Shown: one piece after another, positions 12,832 through 22,792 of the stretch
Position numbering within the stretch: the first letter of the stretch is position 1
Layout: each line of letters starts with the position of its first letter
Assembly (NCBI GenBank): GCA_950295325.1
Contig: OX485807.1
Span: 5,024,501 to 5,088,500, forward strand
DNA length: 64,000 bases
Reading direction: 5' to 3'
Source of the DNA: Polytrichum commune
Lineage: Eukaryota; Streptophyta; Polytrichopsida; Polytrichales; Polytrichaceae
Made by a program: the position numbers and the translations under genes
Notes under the pieces: model-generated
Told to the model about the DNA's origin: nothing
Seen by the model: the letters and a program-made list of their open reading frames with translations, nothing else
Database searches by the model: none

Positions 12832-15269
12832 GTGTGCTTACTAATATCTTGGCATGGGTATCCTCAAATATATTATTCTTGTACATTGATATCATGCATA
12901 AGTTCACCTACAAACCAATTCAATATTGCTAAATACCCCTCCCTCTTGGGTGCAAGGATAATTTACTTTGGTACACAATAAGTTAGAGGTGCTCAACTCT
13001 AGTAGTGACCCAACTCCAACTCCTATTTTTGGTCCCTTTAAGGACAATTGCCATCCCTTAACCCCCATACAAATATATTAGTCTTGTCATGTGGGATTTG
13101 TGATGTGGGAAAAGACACTTCATTACTAGCCTCAATCGTGTTGCCTCCAATGAGCCCAAAACTTCAACTAAATGGATGGACGTTGCAAATGATGAACTTG
13201 AAAATCCCAACGGTTTATGTTCTTCAAATGCCAAGAAATACCACCACACAAAATTCAACTATACATAATTAGGTTCTAACATGTGCGTCCTCAAAAACTT
13301 GCCTATCCTCGATTGCCATCGGTTTGGTGAGGTGTTGCCACACAATTTGTAGACCTATTCATTACTTATTAGTGCTAGTGGGACACACAACCTGATTGGA
13401 CAAGGCAACCCCCTTCCACGTAAAAATTTCCCTAGACCACTCACTAATTTTTTCTTCTAATTTTTTTAAAGGAGAAAATGCTTCATTACCATATGTAACT
13501 TTTGACCAAAATCATTCGTACCATTTTGGATGGATTAACTATACAAAACACAAGTGTGTTTGAAACTCAAAGCCATATATGACCCCAAAGTGCATTAAGG
13601 AGTTAAGTTCTTTCAAAAGAAACCTACACTGATTATCTCTATTAGTGTGTGTTACTATGAAAAATTACACAGTGCTATAACTATCTAATGAGAATGTATT
13701 ATCTTACCAAGCAAAGCCATTTATGTTTTATAATGTCAGAACAACTTACTAAGCTTTCGTTAGTAAAAAGTGAACTCTTGAGTGAGATGTTATTGCATTG
13801 TGTAACTCCAAATAGTAACATACACTAGAGTAGTTGGGATAATGAGTGTAGTGTTAGGTCCTAGCATAATTGACTTGGGTGCACAAATAGTCATTTGACT
13901 TGGGATCAATGAACGGGTAGTGCCGGCAGTTACTTACAAGCTAGCCGGTTGATTTTGAGAATTTCCGAATGCAATTGGAAAGTTTAGGGAGGGGTTCCGG
14001 AAGAAAATCAAGGTTTACGGAAATGGGCCGATTAGAGGAAAAAAATGCCGGCATTAAGGCAAGTTGCCCTAGAGTATCCACGGCAAATTGCCGATTGAAA
14101 AATTATTTTCACGGCGGGCAACCGACCAAATATATATATATATTTAGGTAATTTTTTCAATAATATGCATAGTTGGAGACTATGCCTTGTTGGCTTGTGG
14201 TTTAGGGTTACTTGCTTCCCGCCACAACTTCCATTCCGCAATGGTGGAGCTTGCATTTTCGTTTGCATTATGAGTTTTTGAGTTCTAGAATTGTTGAGTG
14301 ACAATAGCTTCAAGAGGTTTTTGTTGTTGTTGCTCTGCGAATTGCCTTGGAAGGGCCAGATGAGGAAGTAGATGACATAACTGGTGACGCTATCCCACTT
14401 TGGAAGAAGGATAGTAAGTACCATTTTTTGTATGCTAATCCCTCTTCTTATTTGAATTCTCCTAATACAATGAGTGTGAGTGATGTGTCTTGTTCGTTTG
14501 GGGCAATTGATACTAACGGCAATGGTACGCAAATTTCATGATTTTTCAATACTAACTAGCCTCCGGATAATACTTGGACCCTTTTGTGGTGCTTGTATTT
14601 TCCGAAGGCTAAAGCCTTAGCCCTAATATGGTAGGGGCTTTGCCAGGTTCAACTCCTGCTAAGGATATTATTTAGACGAAAAAAAATGGAGAGTGAATGC
14701 CCACATTATTTAATCCTAAACATTGGAAAAGAAGAAGAATAAATGACAATGACACATCCACCACCAAAATATAAAACCGGCCCCACTTTAGACCTTTCGG
14801 AAATTGCATAAATGAATAAACAAATGTCGGCTAATTGTCTAAATACATTAGGAAATGGGGGCTATCAACCGATAAATTTTGCACCCTCTAGGCCCACTTC
14901 CGGGTACAAATTGAAAAATCCGAGCCACCTACAGAAAGCTCGGCAATTAGCCCTTTTCTCTCCAGAACTCCCCGGACTCTGCTTGGGATACCAGGACCAC
15001 CAAATGTGGATTATACAAGATATTATTCCGGTTAGATAGGCTCTATCAAATACTTAATTACTCAATAATACCTGGCAAGTTACGTACCCACTTCCCAACC
15101 TTGACTCTTGCATGCATGTGCAAGTGGAGAAACCTAAATGTAGGTGATAGGATATTTTACTTGGGTGCTCAAATAGACTGCCCATGAAACCTGAAAATGT
15201 GCAAGATACTATTCCGGTTCGGTTAGATAATTAAGTTCACATGAACCTAAAAGCATCCCCATCGAGCTT
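12832..15269. other. Intergenic DNA, no supported gene
   Basis: Short frames only. 13900-14160 is rich in GCCGG/TTGCC motifs and ends in a (TA)n run at 14131-14143. A block at about 14560-14650 contains a GGTTCAACTCC string resembling a Pol III B box, but I found no A box or tRNA fold to go with it. Nothing else stands out. Confidence 0.4.
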
Positions 15270-15352
15270 TTTGGGGAGGGGTCTACTCATCGGAGGTTAG
15301 ATGCTTCACCAACTTGCATGTTGACAATTGAATCTCAATTTTTTATTATTTA

Positions 15353-15769
15353 GAGCATCCCCACCAGATCGGGTACACCCCAAATAGAGTATATAATATT
15401 TTATACCTTTGGGGGGCCCTCCATTTTGGGCGATGCAGCTCATCTTGAGTCAAAGCCCACCAAAGCCAAGGCATACCCCCGGTATAATTAGGAAGCAATC
15501 AATAAGACAACGACACCTATTATCTGACATGGGATAAAGTAGGATATCGGAGTATCTGATATTAAAGTAAACTCTTGGCGGGCCGGAGGAGGGCCGTTAT
15601 ATGAACCATTTATGGCGGGGGAAGGTCTTTACTATACCCGGGCCGATTCTCAATTATGGGGGACCGGACATTGGTGGGGCTCAATTTATGCCGGTACCGC
15701 CACCTAAGAACCCGGGATGCTCCATTTTTGGCGTTGGCATGCCCCATGCCCGGTCTGGTGGGGAGGGGT
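15353..15769. mobile_element. TIR MITE, copy 1 (3' end degraded)
   Basis: It begins GAGCATCCCCACCAGATCGG after a TTA at 15350-15352. Its right terminus (CCGGTCTGGTGGGGA) runs into the following unit and lacks the TTA, as expected if the duplication breakpoint trimmed it. The interior has no coding capacity. Confidence 0.6.
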
Positions 15770-15861
15770 CTATCCATTTTTGGGGAGGGGTCTACTCATC
15801 GGTGGTTAGATGCTTCACCAACTTGCATGTTGACAATTGAATCTCAATTTTTGAGTATTTA

Positions 15862-16278
15862 GAGTATCCCCACCAGATCGGGTACACGCCAAATAGAGTA
15901 TATAATATGTTATACCTTTGGGGAGCCCTCCATTTTGGGCGGGGCAGCTCATCTTGAGTCACAGCCGACCAAAGCCAAGGCATACCCCCGGTATAATTAG
16001 GAGACAATCAATATGACAACGACACCTATTATCTGACATGGGATAAAGTAGGATATTGGAGTATCTGATATTAAAGTAATCTCTTGGCGGGCCGGAGGAG
16101 GGCCATTATATGAACCATTTATGGCGGGGGAAGGTCTTTACTATACCCGGGCCGGTTCTAAATTATGGGGGACCGGACATTGGTGGGGCTCAATTTATGC
16201 CGGTACCTCCACCTAAGAACCCGGGATGCCCCATTTTTGGCGTTGGCATGCCCCATGCCCGGTCTGGTGGGGACGCTC
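15862..16278. mobile_element. TIR MITE, copy 2 (complete, TTA duplication)
   Basis: The terminal inverted repeats GAGTATCCCCACCAGATCGG and CCGGTCTGGTGGGGACGCTC are nearly perfect. They are bounded by TTA at 15859-15861 and 16279-16281. Length 417 bp. TTA duplications with a GAGCATCC-type terminus suggest a PIF/Harbinger-derived MITE. Confidence 0.7.
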
Positions 16279-16575
16279 TTAACCCTCCCCCTTGCAAGTT
16301 ATAATAAGGACCGATGTTGGTATGCACTTTGAGAATTTACAGAGGTTACATTTTTTTATTTTTTTATTTTTTTGTAGTACATCACAAGTACATTTGCTAA
16401 CCCCCATGATTTTAAAAAAAATGTACTCATTATGTCACCCTAAACGTGGAAAATGTCTTGGGGGTGTCGCTTTAAGGACCTTCTACCTTAGGATAAGGGC
16501 TAGGGTGCAGGACTTGCAACCCTTGGGCAACCCTGAAAAAAAAATTTTGAACCCAATTGAAAATCATTGGTCGCC

Positions 16576-17040
16576 CCCCCCCCCCCCCCCCCCGACTTCA
16601 AAAAAAGAAGTTGCCTTGGCATTCTTGAAGGCCGCATTGTCCACAAAACCTACATTGAGTGCACCTCAATTTCAAGGCCCAAAATCCAATATACATGTTC
16701 ATTTCCATTGAGTAAATAAGAAATCGATTGGGATTCCTTTCCCAAAGTGAAATTGCCAATAAAGTATGTAATTAACTTGGAAGTTAAAGATATGAAAAAT
16801 TCCTCATTAGCAATGAGATGATAATTTTATGACTTACCATTTGAAAGAGCCTTTGTTATTTAAAACGTAACTTCAAACAATCTACTAATTTAGTTTTTTT
16901 TCTAAATAAAAATTGATTGACGCCTTCTCCTTTGACAAACAAATTTCATCAAGTATTCATATACTTTTAAACTAATTAAGCACAATTTAATGTAATTGAA
17001 CCTAATTTTACCTAATTCAATGCCTACTTTGGTATCTTAA
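16576..17040 (+). repeat. Diverged single arm of the 19.4-22.8 kb palindrome family
   Basis: After a ~19 nt poly-C tract, about 16594-17040 aligns collinearly with the left palindrome arm (19515-19877 and 20377 onward). Shared stretches include TGTCCACAAA, CATTGAGT and GTAATTAACTTGGAAGT. By eye it is roughly three-quarters identical. It lacks the 496 bp MITE found inside the left arm, so it is a third, older copy of the same repeat. Confidence 0.65.
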
Positions 17041-17059
17041 ATCTTTGAAAGATTAACTA

Positions 17060-17870
17060 GGCCTCTGTAATATAAACCTAATTAATGTGGGCTTTAGAGG
17101 ATTATTGTGGCCCATAATAATAGGATTACACCGTTCATGGTTTGCGGTGTCACATGCATAATAGTGTCACTCACCCTATTTTGAGGCATATGCTAGGTTG
17201 CATTGGTGATTAGCAACTTCACCATAAGAGTCACTTATGACACTTGACGTCCAACTAGTGTGCTTACTAAAATCTTGGCATGAGTGTGTTCAATTGTGTT
17301 GTGAGGTGCATGCCTTTGTCACACAATGATCTACAAGTTGACTAAAGTGTACACAAATGACACTTGGCATTAGTGTGCTCAAGAATATCTTCCTCTTGCA
17401 TACGAAAATATAAAGATATGACGCTTGCCATTAGTATGCTCAATAAACAATGCTTTCCCCTTGCACACTAAATTGCAAGACTGTCATCTAATGTATCCCA
17501 ACGTGCTACTCTAAATGTCATAAAGTAGATATTTAATTAACTTCAAGAAGTTACTTATGTTGACGAATGGACTCATATTGTCAATAAGTAGGCATGAAAC
17601 TTTGAGACCTCTAGTCATTTAGTCTAGGCCCTTCCCATATAGTGTATGTGACACTAAATACCATAAACAATGTATTTAGGGGTAACTTTTAAAGCTAAGA
17701 AGAGAAAAAAACATGCTAAGATTTTGGACGTGGACCCGCCTCGGCGGTAGCTGTGGCCAAAGCCCATGTTGCACCTTGGATGCTTGGACGCCAGTAGCCC
17801 GGAAACTGTGGCGCCCAAAGCGACGATTTCAAGGCACATGTGCTAGGGCCTCACCTTCTCCTTGCGCCTA
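17060..17870. repeat. Degenerate short tandem motifs in intergenic DNA
   Basis: A GACACTTGRCATTAGTGTGCTC-like motif recurs irregularly at about 17250, 17360 and 17416, with a related piece after the MITE at about 12826. No ORF or RNA gene is recognised. Confidence 0.35.
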
Positions 17871-17874
17871 CAAT

Positions 17875-18426
17875 GAGGGCCACTTTATATTAGGGCCCAT
17901 TTCCAAACCCTAGGCATCAACCAATGAGAGTGCTTAGATTGCCCAAATGGGCCCTAATATGGGCCGCTTTATATTGAGAGTCGGCCCACTTCTCCTAAAG
18001 CTTGCGTGGCGGGTGACATGGCGGCGTTTTGGAGGGAAGAAAGTGGGCCGAGGCAAAAAAATGGGTCGAGGGTTTATGGAGACCCACTTCGCATCTACGG
18101 CCCAATTCACCCAACTTCCGTCATATAGTCATTTATGACTTTATGACTTTATGGTTTTATGACTTTATGACTTTAGTTCAAGCAAGGGCATAATTCATTT
18201 AAGACAAAGTGGGCCGTGGATTGGGCATTACCATGTAAAGTCCCTAGGCCCATTTGGAAGGCCCACTTTAAAGTAGAATTTCCAATTTGGGCCCTACAAG
18301 TGAACCTATGGACTTTATATTGCAAGGCCCACTCAACGGCCCACTTTGTAAAGTAGGGCTAAAGTTAAGGCCCACTTCAAGTCCAAGTGGGCTCAACTCC
18401 AAATGGGCCCTAATATAAAGTGCCCC
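17875..18426. mobile_element. Probable foldback element with ~26 bp inverted ends
   Basis: GGSCACTTTATATTAGGGCC at 17877 is inverted at 18401-18426. The interior is full of GGGCCCACTT-type words in both orientations, giving many nested hairpins, and it has no coding potential. No target duplication was identified, so transposition is inferred only from the inverted ends. Confidence 0.4.
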
Positions 18427-18574
18427 TGAATGTCCCTCCTTTTCTTGTTTCACGGAGCAGAGCTAAGTGCAGCTGCGATCTGGCCCATTGAAGCGCCCTA
18501 GGGAAATCGATGGTGGAGGGAGGAGGCGGGCAGCCCCGGGGCTCGCGGGTGTGCGGGCAGGGGCTCGGGTAGGG

Positions 18575-19381
18575 AATGCCAAAAGGGCCATACTTTGTAA
18601 AACATGGTACCCGGGGAAGATTCCATGTACCTGGAGGTATAATAAGAAAAAATGTTAGTAATTAACAAAACATTTGAAATTACATTATTCAATTTTAAAA
18701 AGGTTAAACTTTTTAAATAATTTTACATTTTAGTTAGATATATTTTATTTTAAATAAAAAATATTTTTTAATTTTTCTTTTTAAGTGATACTATCACTTT
18801 TTAAAAAGACATTTTGAGTTCCTAACTGCTTTAATTTAATTTCTTTTATATTAAGAATAAAAAGCAATGGAGAATAATTTTTATTAACTTTTCTCAACTT
18901 TGGTTAGAGGATATTATAATGAACCCCTTAATTTATTAATTTATATTTTAATTTATGCTTAATTTATGGTTTAAGTTCAGGGGTTCATTATAATATCCTC
19001 TAACCAAAATTGAGAAAAGTTAATAAAACTTATTCTCCATTTCTTTTTTATTCTTAATATAAATTAAATTAAATTAAAGCAGTTAATAACTCAAACGTCT
19101 CTTTTAAAAGTGATAGTATCACTTAAAAAGAAAAAGAAAAAATAGTTTTTTATTTAAAATAAAATATCTCTAACTAAAATGTAAAATTATTTAAAAATTT
19201 AAGCTTTTTTTTAAATTGAATAATGTAATTTCAAATTTTTTGTTAATTACTAATATTTTTTCTTATTATACCTCGGGGTACATGGAATCATCCCCGGGTA
19301 TAGGGAATCTTTCCTGGGAACCGGGCATCTTTCCCGGGGCACTGGGCATCTTCCCCGGGGTACCCTGGCCCTTTTGGCATT
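18575..19381. mobile_element. ~807 bp near-perfect hairpin element
   Basis: The ends AATGCCAAAAGGGCCA and TGGCCCTTTTGGCATT begin arms of about 350-400 bp that pair across an AT-rich centre near 18950. The right arm carries an additional run of CCCGGG-containing repeats (19280-19365) that is short in the left arm. There is no ORF. I could not find matching direct repeats at the ends, so the superfamily and exact borders are open. Confidence 0.65.
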
Positions 19382-19877
19382 TCATACTCGGGCCCACGGA
19401 GGTGGCAGACGATATGCTACCCCCTACGAGCTTTTCGGGGGGGGGGGAATATTCTATCAGGGGGCAGCCCCCGACATTTTTCCTGCACCCGCCCGAAAAC
19501 TGCTGCCCGCCCGCCCGATTTCAAAAAAACTAGTGTACTTGCATTTTTGAAGGCTACTTGTCCACAAATCCCATATTGAGTGCACTTCATTTTCAAGGTC
19601 TCAAATGCAATACATATGTTCAATTCCATTGAGTAATTAATCAATTCACTAGATTTCATTTTCAAAGTGAAACCGTCAATAAAGCATGTAATTAACTTGG
19701 AAGTCAAAAATATTAAAAAATCCTCATTACCACTGAGGTTATAATTTTTGTCACTTACAATTGAAAGGGACTTTGTCATTCTAAAATGAAACTAAAATTT
19801 ATGGTTTATTTTTTATTTTTTATTTTTTATAATATATTTAATACCTTCTACTATCACAAAGTTTTCATACGCATTTA

Positions 19878-20373
19878 GGGGCGGTTTACACTATGGACCA
19901 TGAAGTCGTCCCACGTAAGAGGCCTATTTTGCGTGGGACGACTTCATGGGACGACTTCCATGGTCCGAGTTACTAAAATATTAGTTTTCATGGTTCATGG
20001 GCCCTTCACTAGGTGTAAACCGAATGTGGACCATGAAGAATTGACCATGCACCAAAAAGTGGAGTCATTAACTAAGTTGGAAAAAAATCATTAAAAAAAT
20101 CCAAAAAAATCATTAAAACGACATTTTTCTGACATGGGCCCTTGCTATTTTTCCTAGACCACCTCTTTTGCTTGTCCCAACGGAAAACCCGTTGGACCAT
20201 GGCAGTGGATAGAGTAAGTTTAAAAAAACAGATTTGTGGACCTCAACCTCCGTGGTCACTCTGCCATTTTTTCCTTGGTGTAAACCCAAGTCGTCCCAGG
20301 ACGACTTCAACGTCCAATCACATCGCTTAGACGGCCGTGGGACGACTTCATGGTCCATAGTGTAAACCGCCCC
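19878..20373. mobile_element. 496 bp MITE, TTA duplication, inside left palindrome arm
   Basis: The ends are GGGGCGGTTTACACTATGGA and its reverse complement, with more than 35 bp of nearly perfect inverted repeat (through ATGAAGTCGTCCCACG). TTA lies at 19875-19877 and 20374-20376. The opposite palindrome arm at about 20655-20675 holds the uninterrupted site (TTTAAATGCG), which proves insertion and fixes the borders. TTA plus GGG-type ends points to PIF/Harbinger. Confidence 0.88.
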
Positions 20374-20710
20374 TTAAACTAGTTAAGTAAGATTGAATGC
20401 AACTTAGTCTAATAATTTCTGATTAATCCTATTCAAACCCATTTAAATCAGAAAATATGTGTACCAAATTAATTAACCCTAATTAATTATAAAATGTACT
20501 TACTGGAATTAGTCATGATTTAAATGGAATTAACTCCAGTAAATATAATTTATGATTAATTAGGATTAATTAATTTGGTAAGCATATTTTCTGATTTAAT
20601 TGGGTTTAATTAGGATTAATAAAAAATTATTAGACTTAGTTGCATTCAATCTTACTTAACTAGTTTAAATGCGTATGAAAACTTTGTGATAGTAGAAGGT
20701 ATTAAATATA

Positions 20711-22363
20711 GGGGATCGCTATTTCCACACCTTTTTTTGGCTAGATTCACACCTCTTTGCTGGTTCGGTTGGCGTTGCACTGAGGCGCTACATATAAGAT
20801 TCTTCATGGTGCATCCGGACCGTTGATCCACCAAGGCCCATCCAAGCAGTGTTCAAGATTGAAGTCTTCAATGCCCTTCAAACGTGATTTGGCCCTTCAA
20901 AATATACCTCTCTCAAAATAGCCCTTCAAAACGCAACCTCAAATTGAAAATGAAGACATCATTTGAAGTCCTCGGTATAATTTGCCCATCACAAGAACCA
21001 ACAAGCGTAGGGCATTGTTACTACAAGAAGTGGAGTTACAAGGTTGATTCTTAATTCTTCACATTGTACTAGAAACATGTACCATATAATTCATACACAA
21101 GTTTAATACAAGTTTTGTATTTCATTTTTGTATTCTTGGATTGACGTCTTGGATTTGAACCGGCCCTTCAATTGAAGGGTTGAAATTTGAGAGCCCTTCA
21201 AAATGAAACTCATATGAGGGCTTCAATCTTGAACACTGCATCCAAGGGCCTCAATGATCCTAGGTGGCGGTGGGGTGGGGGGCGGGGGTGGTGCTTGCCA
21301 CCAAGGCGGGGTGGGGCCGTGGGCCTCATGTCTTTTTTGGGGAGGCCGGATTTAGGGTGGTGTCGGGCATAGTGGCTAGGCGGGCCCAGTGGCTAGGCCT
21401 ACTTATTATATAACTAGTTAGTTAGCCTTACTCTACTTACTAAATGACTAGTTGGTTACCCTTACTCTACTTACTAAATGACTAGTTGGTTACCCTTACT
21501 CTACTTACTAAATAACTAGTTGGTTACCCTTACTCTACTTACTAAATAACTACACTAAATATGATATTTAGTGTTAGATACACTAAATACGAACACTACA
21601 CTAAATCTCACTAACCCTATGAAAGTAAGTAAAATTAAATGTAAATTCAAACACTAAATATCATTTATGGTAATATGTGAAAGTTACATGCACAAATTTA
21701 GTGTTTAGTAGGAAAGAGGTGGCAACAAGGAAGGTGGCGGCGGCGCATTTATGTCTAACACTAATTATCAAAGAATTGAAAATTAGTGTTGAGCAAGGTA
21801 GGGTGGTAAAACATTAAATCTAATCAAACACTAAATATCATATTTAGTGTAGTTGGTTAGCCTTACTCTACTTACTAAATAACTAGTTGGTTACCCTTAC
21901 TCTACTTATGGTCACTCTTCTTAATTGGACATGTATATTTGAGTGGTATATGTGCAAGTCTTGAAGTTAAGCTTTGATGCGTTAAAATATTGGAGAGGCT
22001 TACCAACTAGTTATTTAGTAAGTAGAGTAAGGGTAACCAACTAGTCATTTAGTAAGTAGAGTAAGGCTAACCAACTAGTTATATAATAAGTAGGCCTAGC
22101 CACTATGCCCGACACCACCCTAAATCCGGCCTCCCCAAAAAAGACATGAGGCCCACGGCCCCACCCCGCCTTGGTGGCAAGCACCACCCCCGCCCCCCAC
22201 CCCACCGCCACCTAGGATCATTGAGGCCCTTGGATGGGCCTTGGTGGATCAACGGTCCGGATGCACCAAGAAGAATCTTATATGTAGCGCCTCAGTGCAA
22301 CGCCAACCGAACCAGCAAAGAGGTGTGAATCTAGCCAAAAAAGGTGTGGAAATAGCGATCCCC
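20711..22363. mobile_element. 1653 bp foldback transposon with 8-bp duplication
   Basis: The ends are GGGGATCGCTATTTCCACAC and its inverse, with long arms (20711-20846 continuing at 21247, paired with 22363 back to about 22000). The direct repeat TAAATATA flanks it at 20703-20710 and 22364-22371. The left palindrome arm (about 19828-19850) has the matching sequence with a single TAAATATA in inverted form, so the 8-bp duplication is real. The interior has tandem copies of an ~33 bp unit containing CTTACTCTACTTACTAAATA and no transposase. An 8-bp duplication is compatible with hAT, P or Merlin; the terminus is not a typical hAT one. Confidence 0.85.
20847..21238. mobile_element. 392 bp hAT-type MITE nested in the 1653 bp element
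   Basis: The ends CAGTGTTCAAGATTGAAG and their inverse are bounded by an 8-bp duplication CATCCAAG (20839-20846, 21239-21246). CAGTG termini with 8-bp duplications are diagnostic of hAT elements. The opposite arm of the host element, near 22230, keeps the empty site with one CATCCAAG. The interior is made of CCCTTCAA-rich repeats and has no ORF. Confidence 0.9.
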
Positions 22364-22792
22364 TAAATATATTATAAAATTATAAAAATAAAACATAAAT
22401 TTTAGTTTCATTTTAGAATGACAAAGTCCCTTTCAATTGTAAGTGACAAAAATTATAACCTCAGTGGTAATGAGGATTTTGTAATATTTTTGACTTCCAA
22501 GTTAATTACATGCTTTATTGACGGTTTCATTTTGAAAATGAAATCTAGTCAATTGCTTATTTACTCAATGGAAGTGAACATCTATATTGCATTTGAGACC
22601 TTGAAAATGAAGTGCACTCAATATGGGATTTGTGGACAAGTAGCCTTCAAAAATGCAAGTACACTAGTTTTTTTGAAATCGGGCGGGCGGGCAGCAGTTT
22701 TCGGGCGGGTGCAGGAGAAATGTCGGGGGCTGCCCCCTGACAGAATATCCCCCCCCCCCCAAAAGCTCGTAGGGGGTAGCATATCGTCTGCC

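Larger units (their letters stand above)
15270..16278. repeat. Two-copy ~509 bp tandem duplication carrying a MITE
   Basis: The segment starting GGGGAGGGGTCTACTCATCG at 15273 recurs at 15782, a shift of 509 bp. The two units are closely similar across their whole length, through the shared CACCAGATCGGGTACAC and GGCGGGGGAAGGTC blocks. Each unit contains one copy of the same TIR element, so flank and element were duplicated together. Small differences between units (for example GAGCATCC versus GAGTATCC) show some age. Confidence 0.8.
19404..22792. repeat. 3.4 kb composite palindrome with nested transposons
   Basis: The left arm (19404 to about 20510) and right arm (about 20530 to 22792) are inverted copies. 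Removing the inserted elements leaves arms of about 608 and 601 bp, so the ancestral element was a ~1.2 kb foldback. The left arm is interrupted by a 496 bp MITE and the right arm by a 1653 bp element that itself contains a 392 bp element. The two open frames at 19417-19779 (minus) and 22418-22822 (plus) are mirror images of the arms and not genes. Confidence 0.85.

Noticed and set aside
14560-14660. Possible tRNA or SINE from a GGTTCAACTCC string
   Set aside because: No A box, no cloverleaf, no acceptor stem could be drawn.
15601-16304. Frames starting MNHLWRGKVFTIPG in two copies
   Set aside because: They lie inside the tandemly duplicated MITE block and have no known domain.
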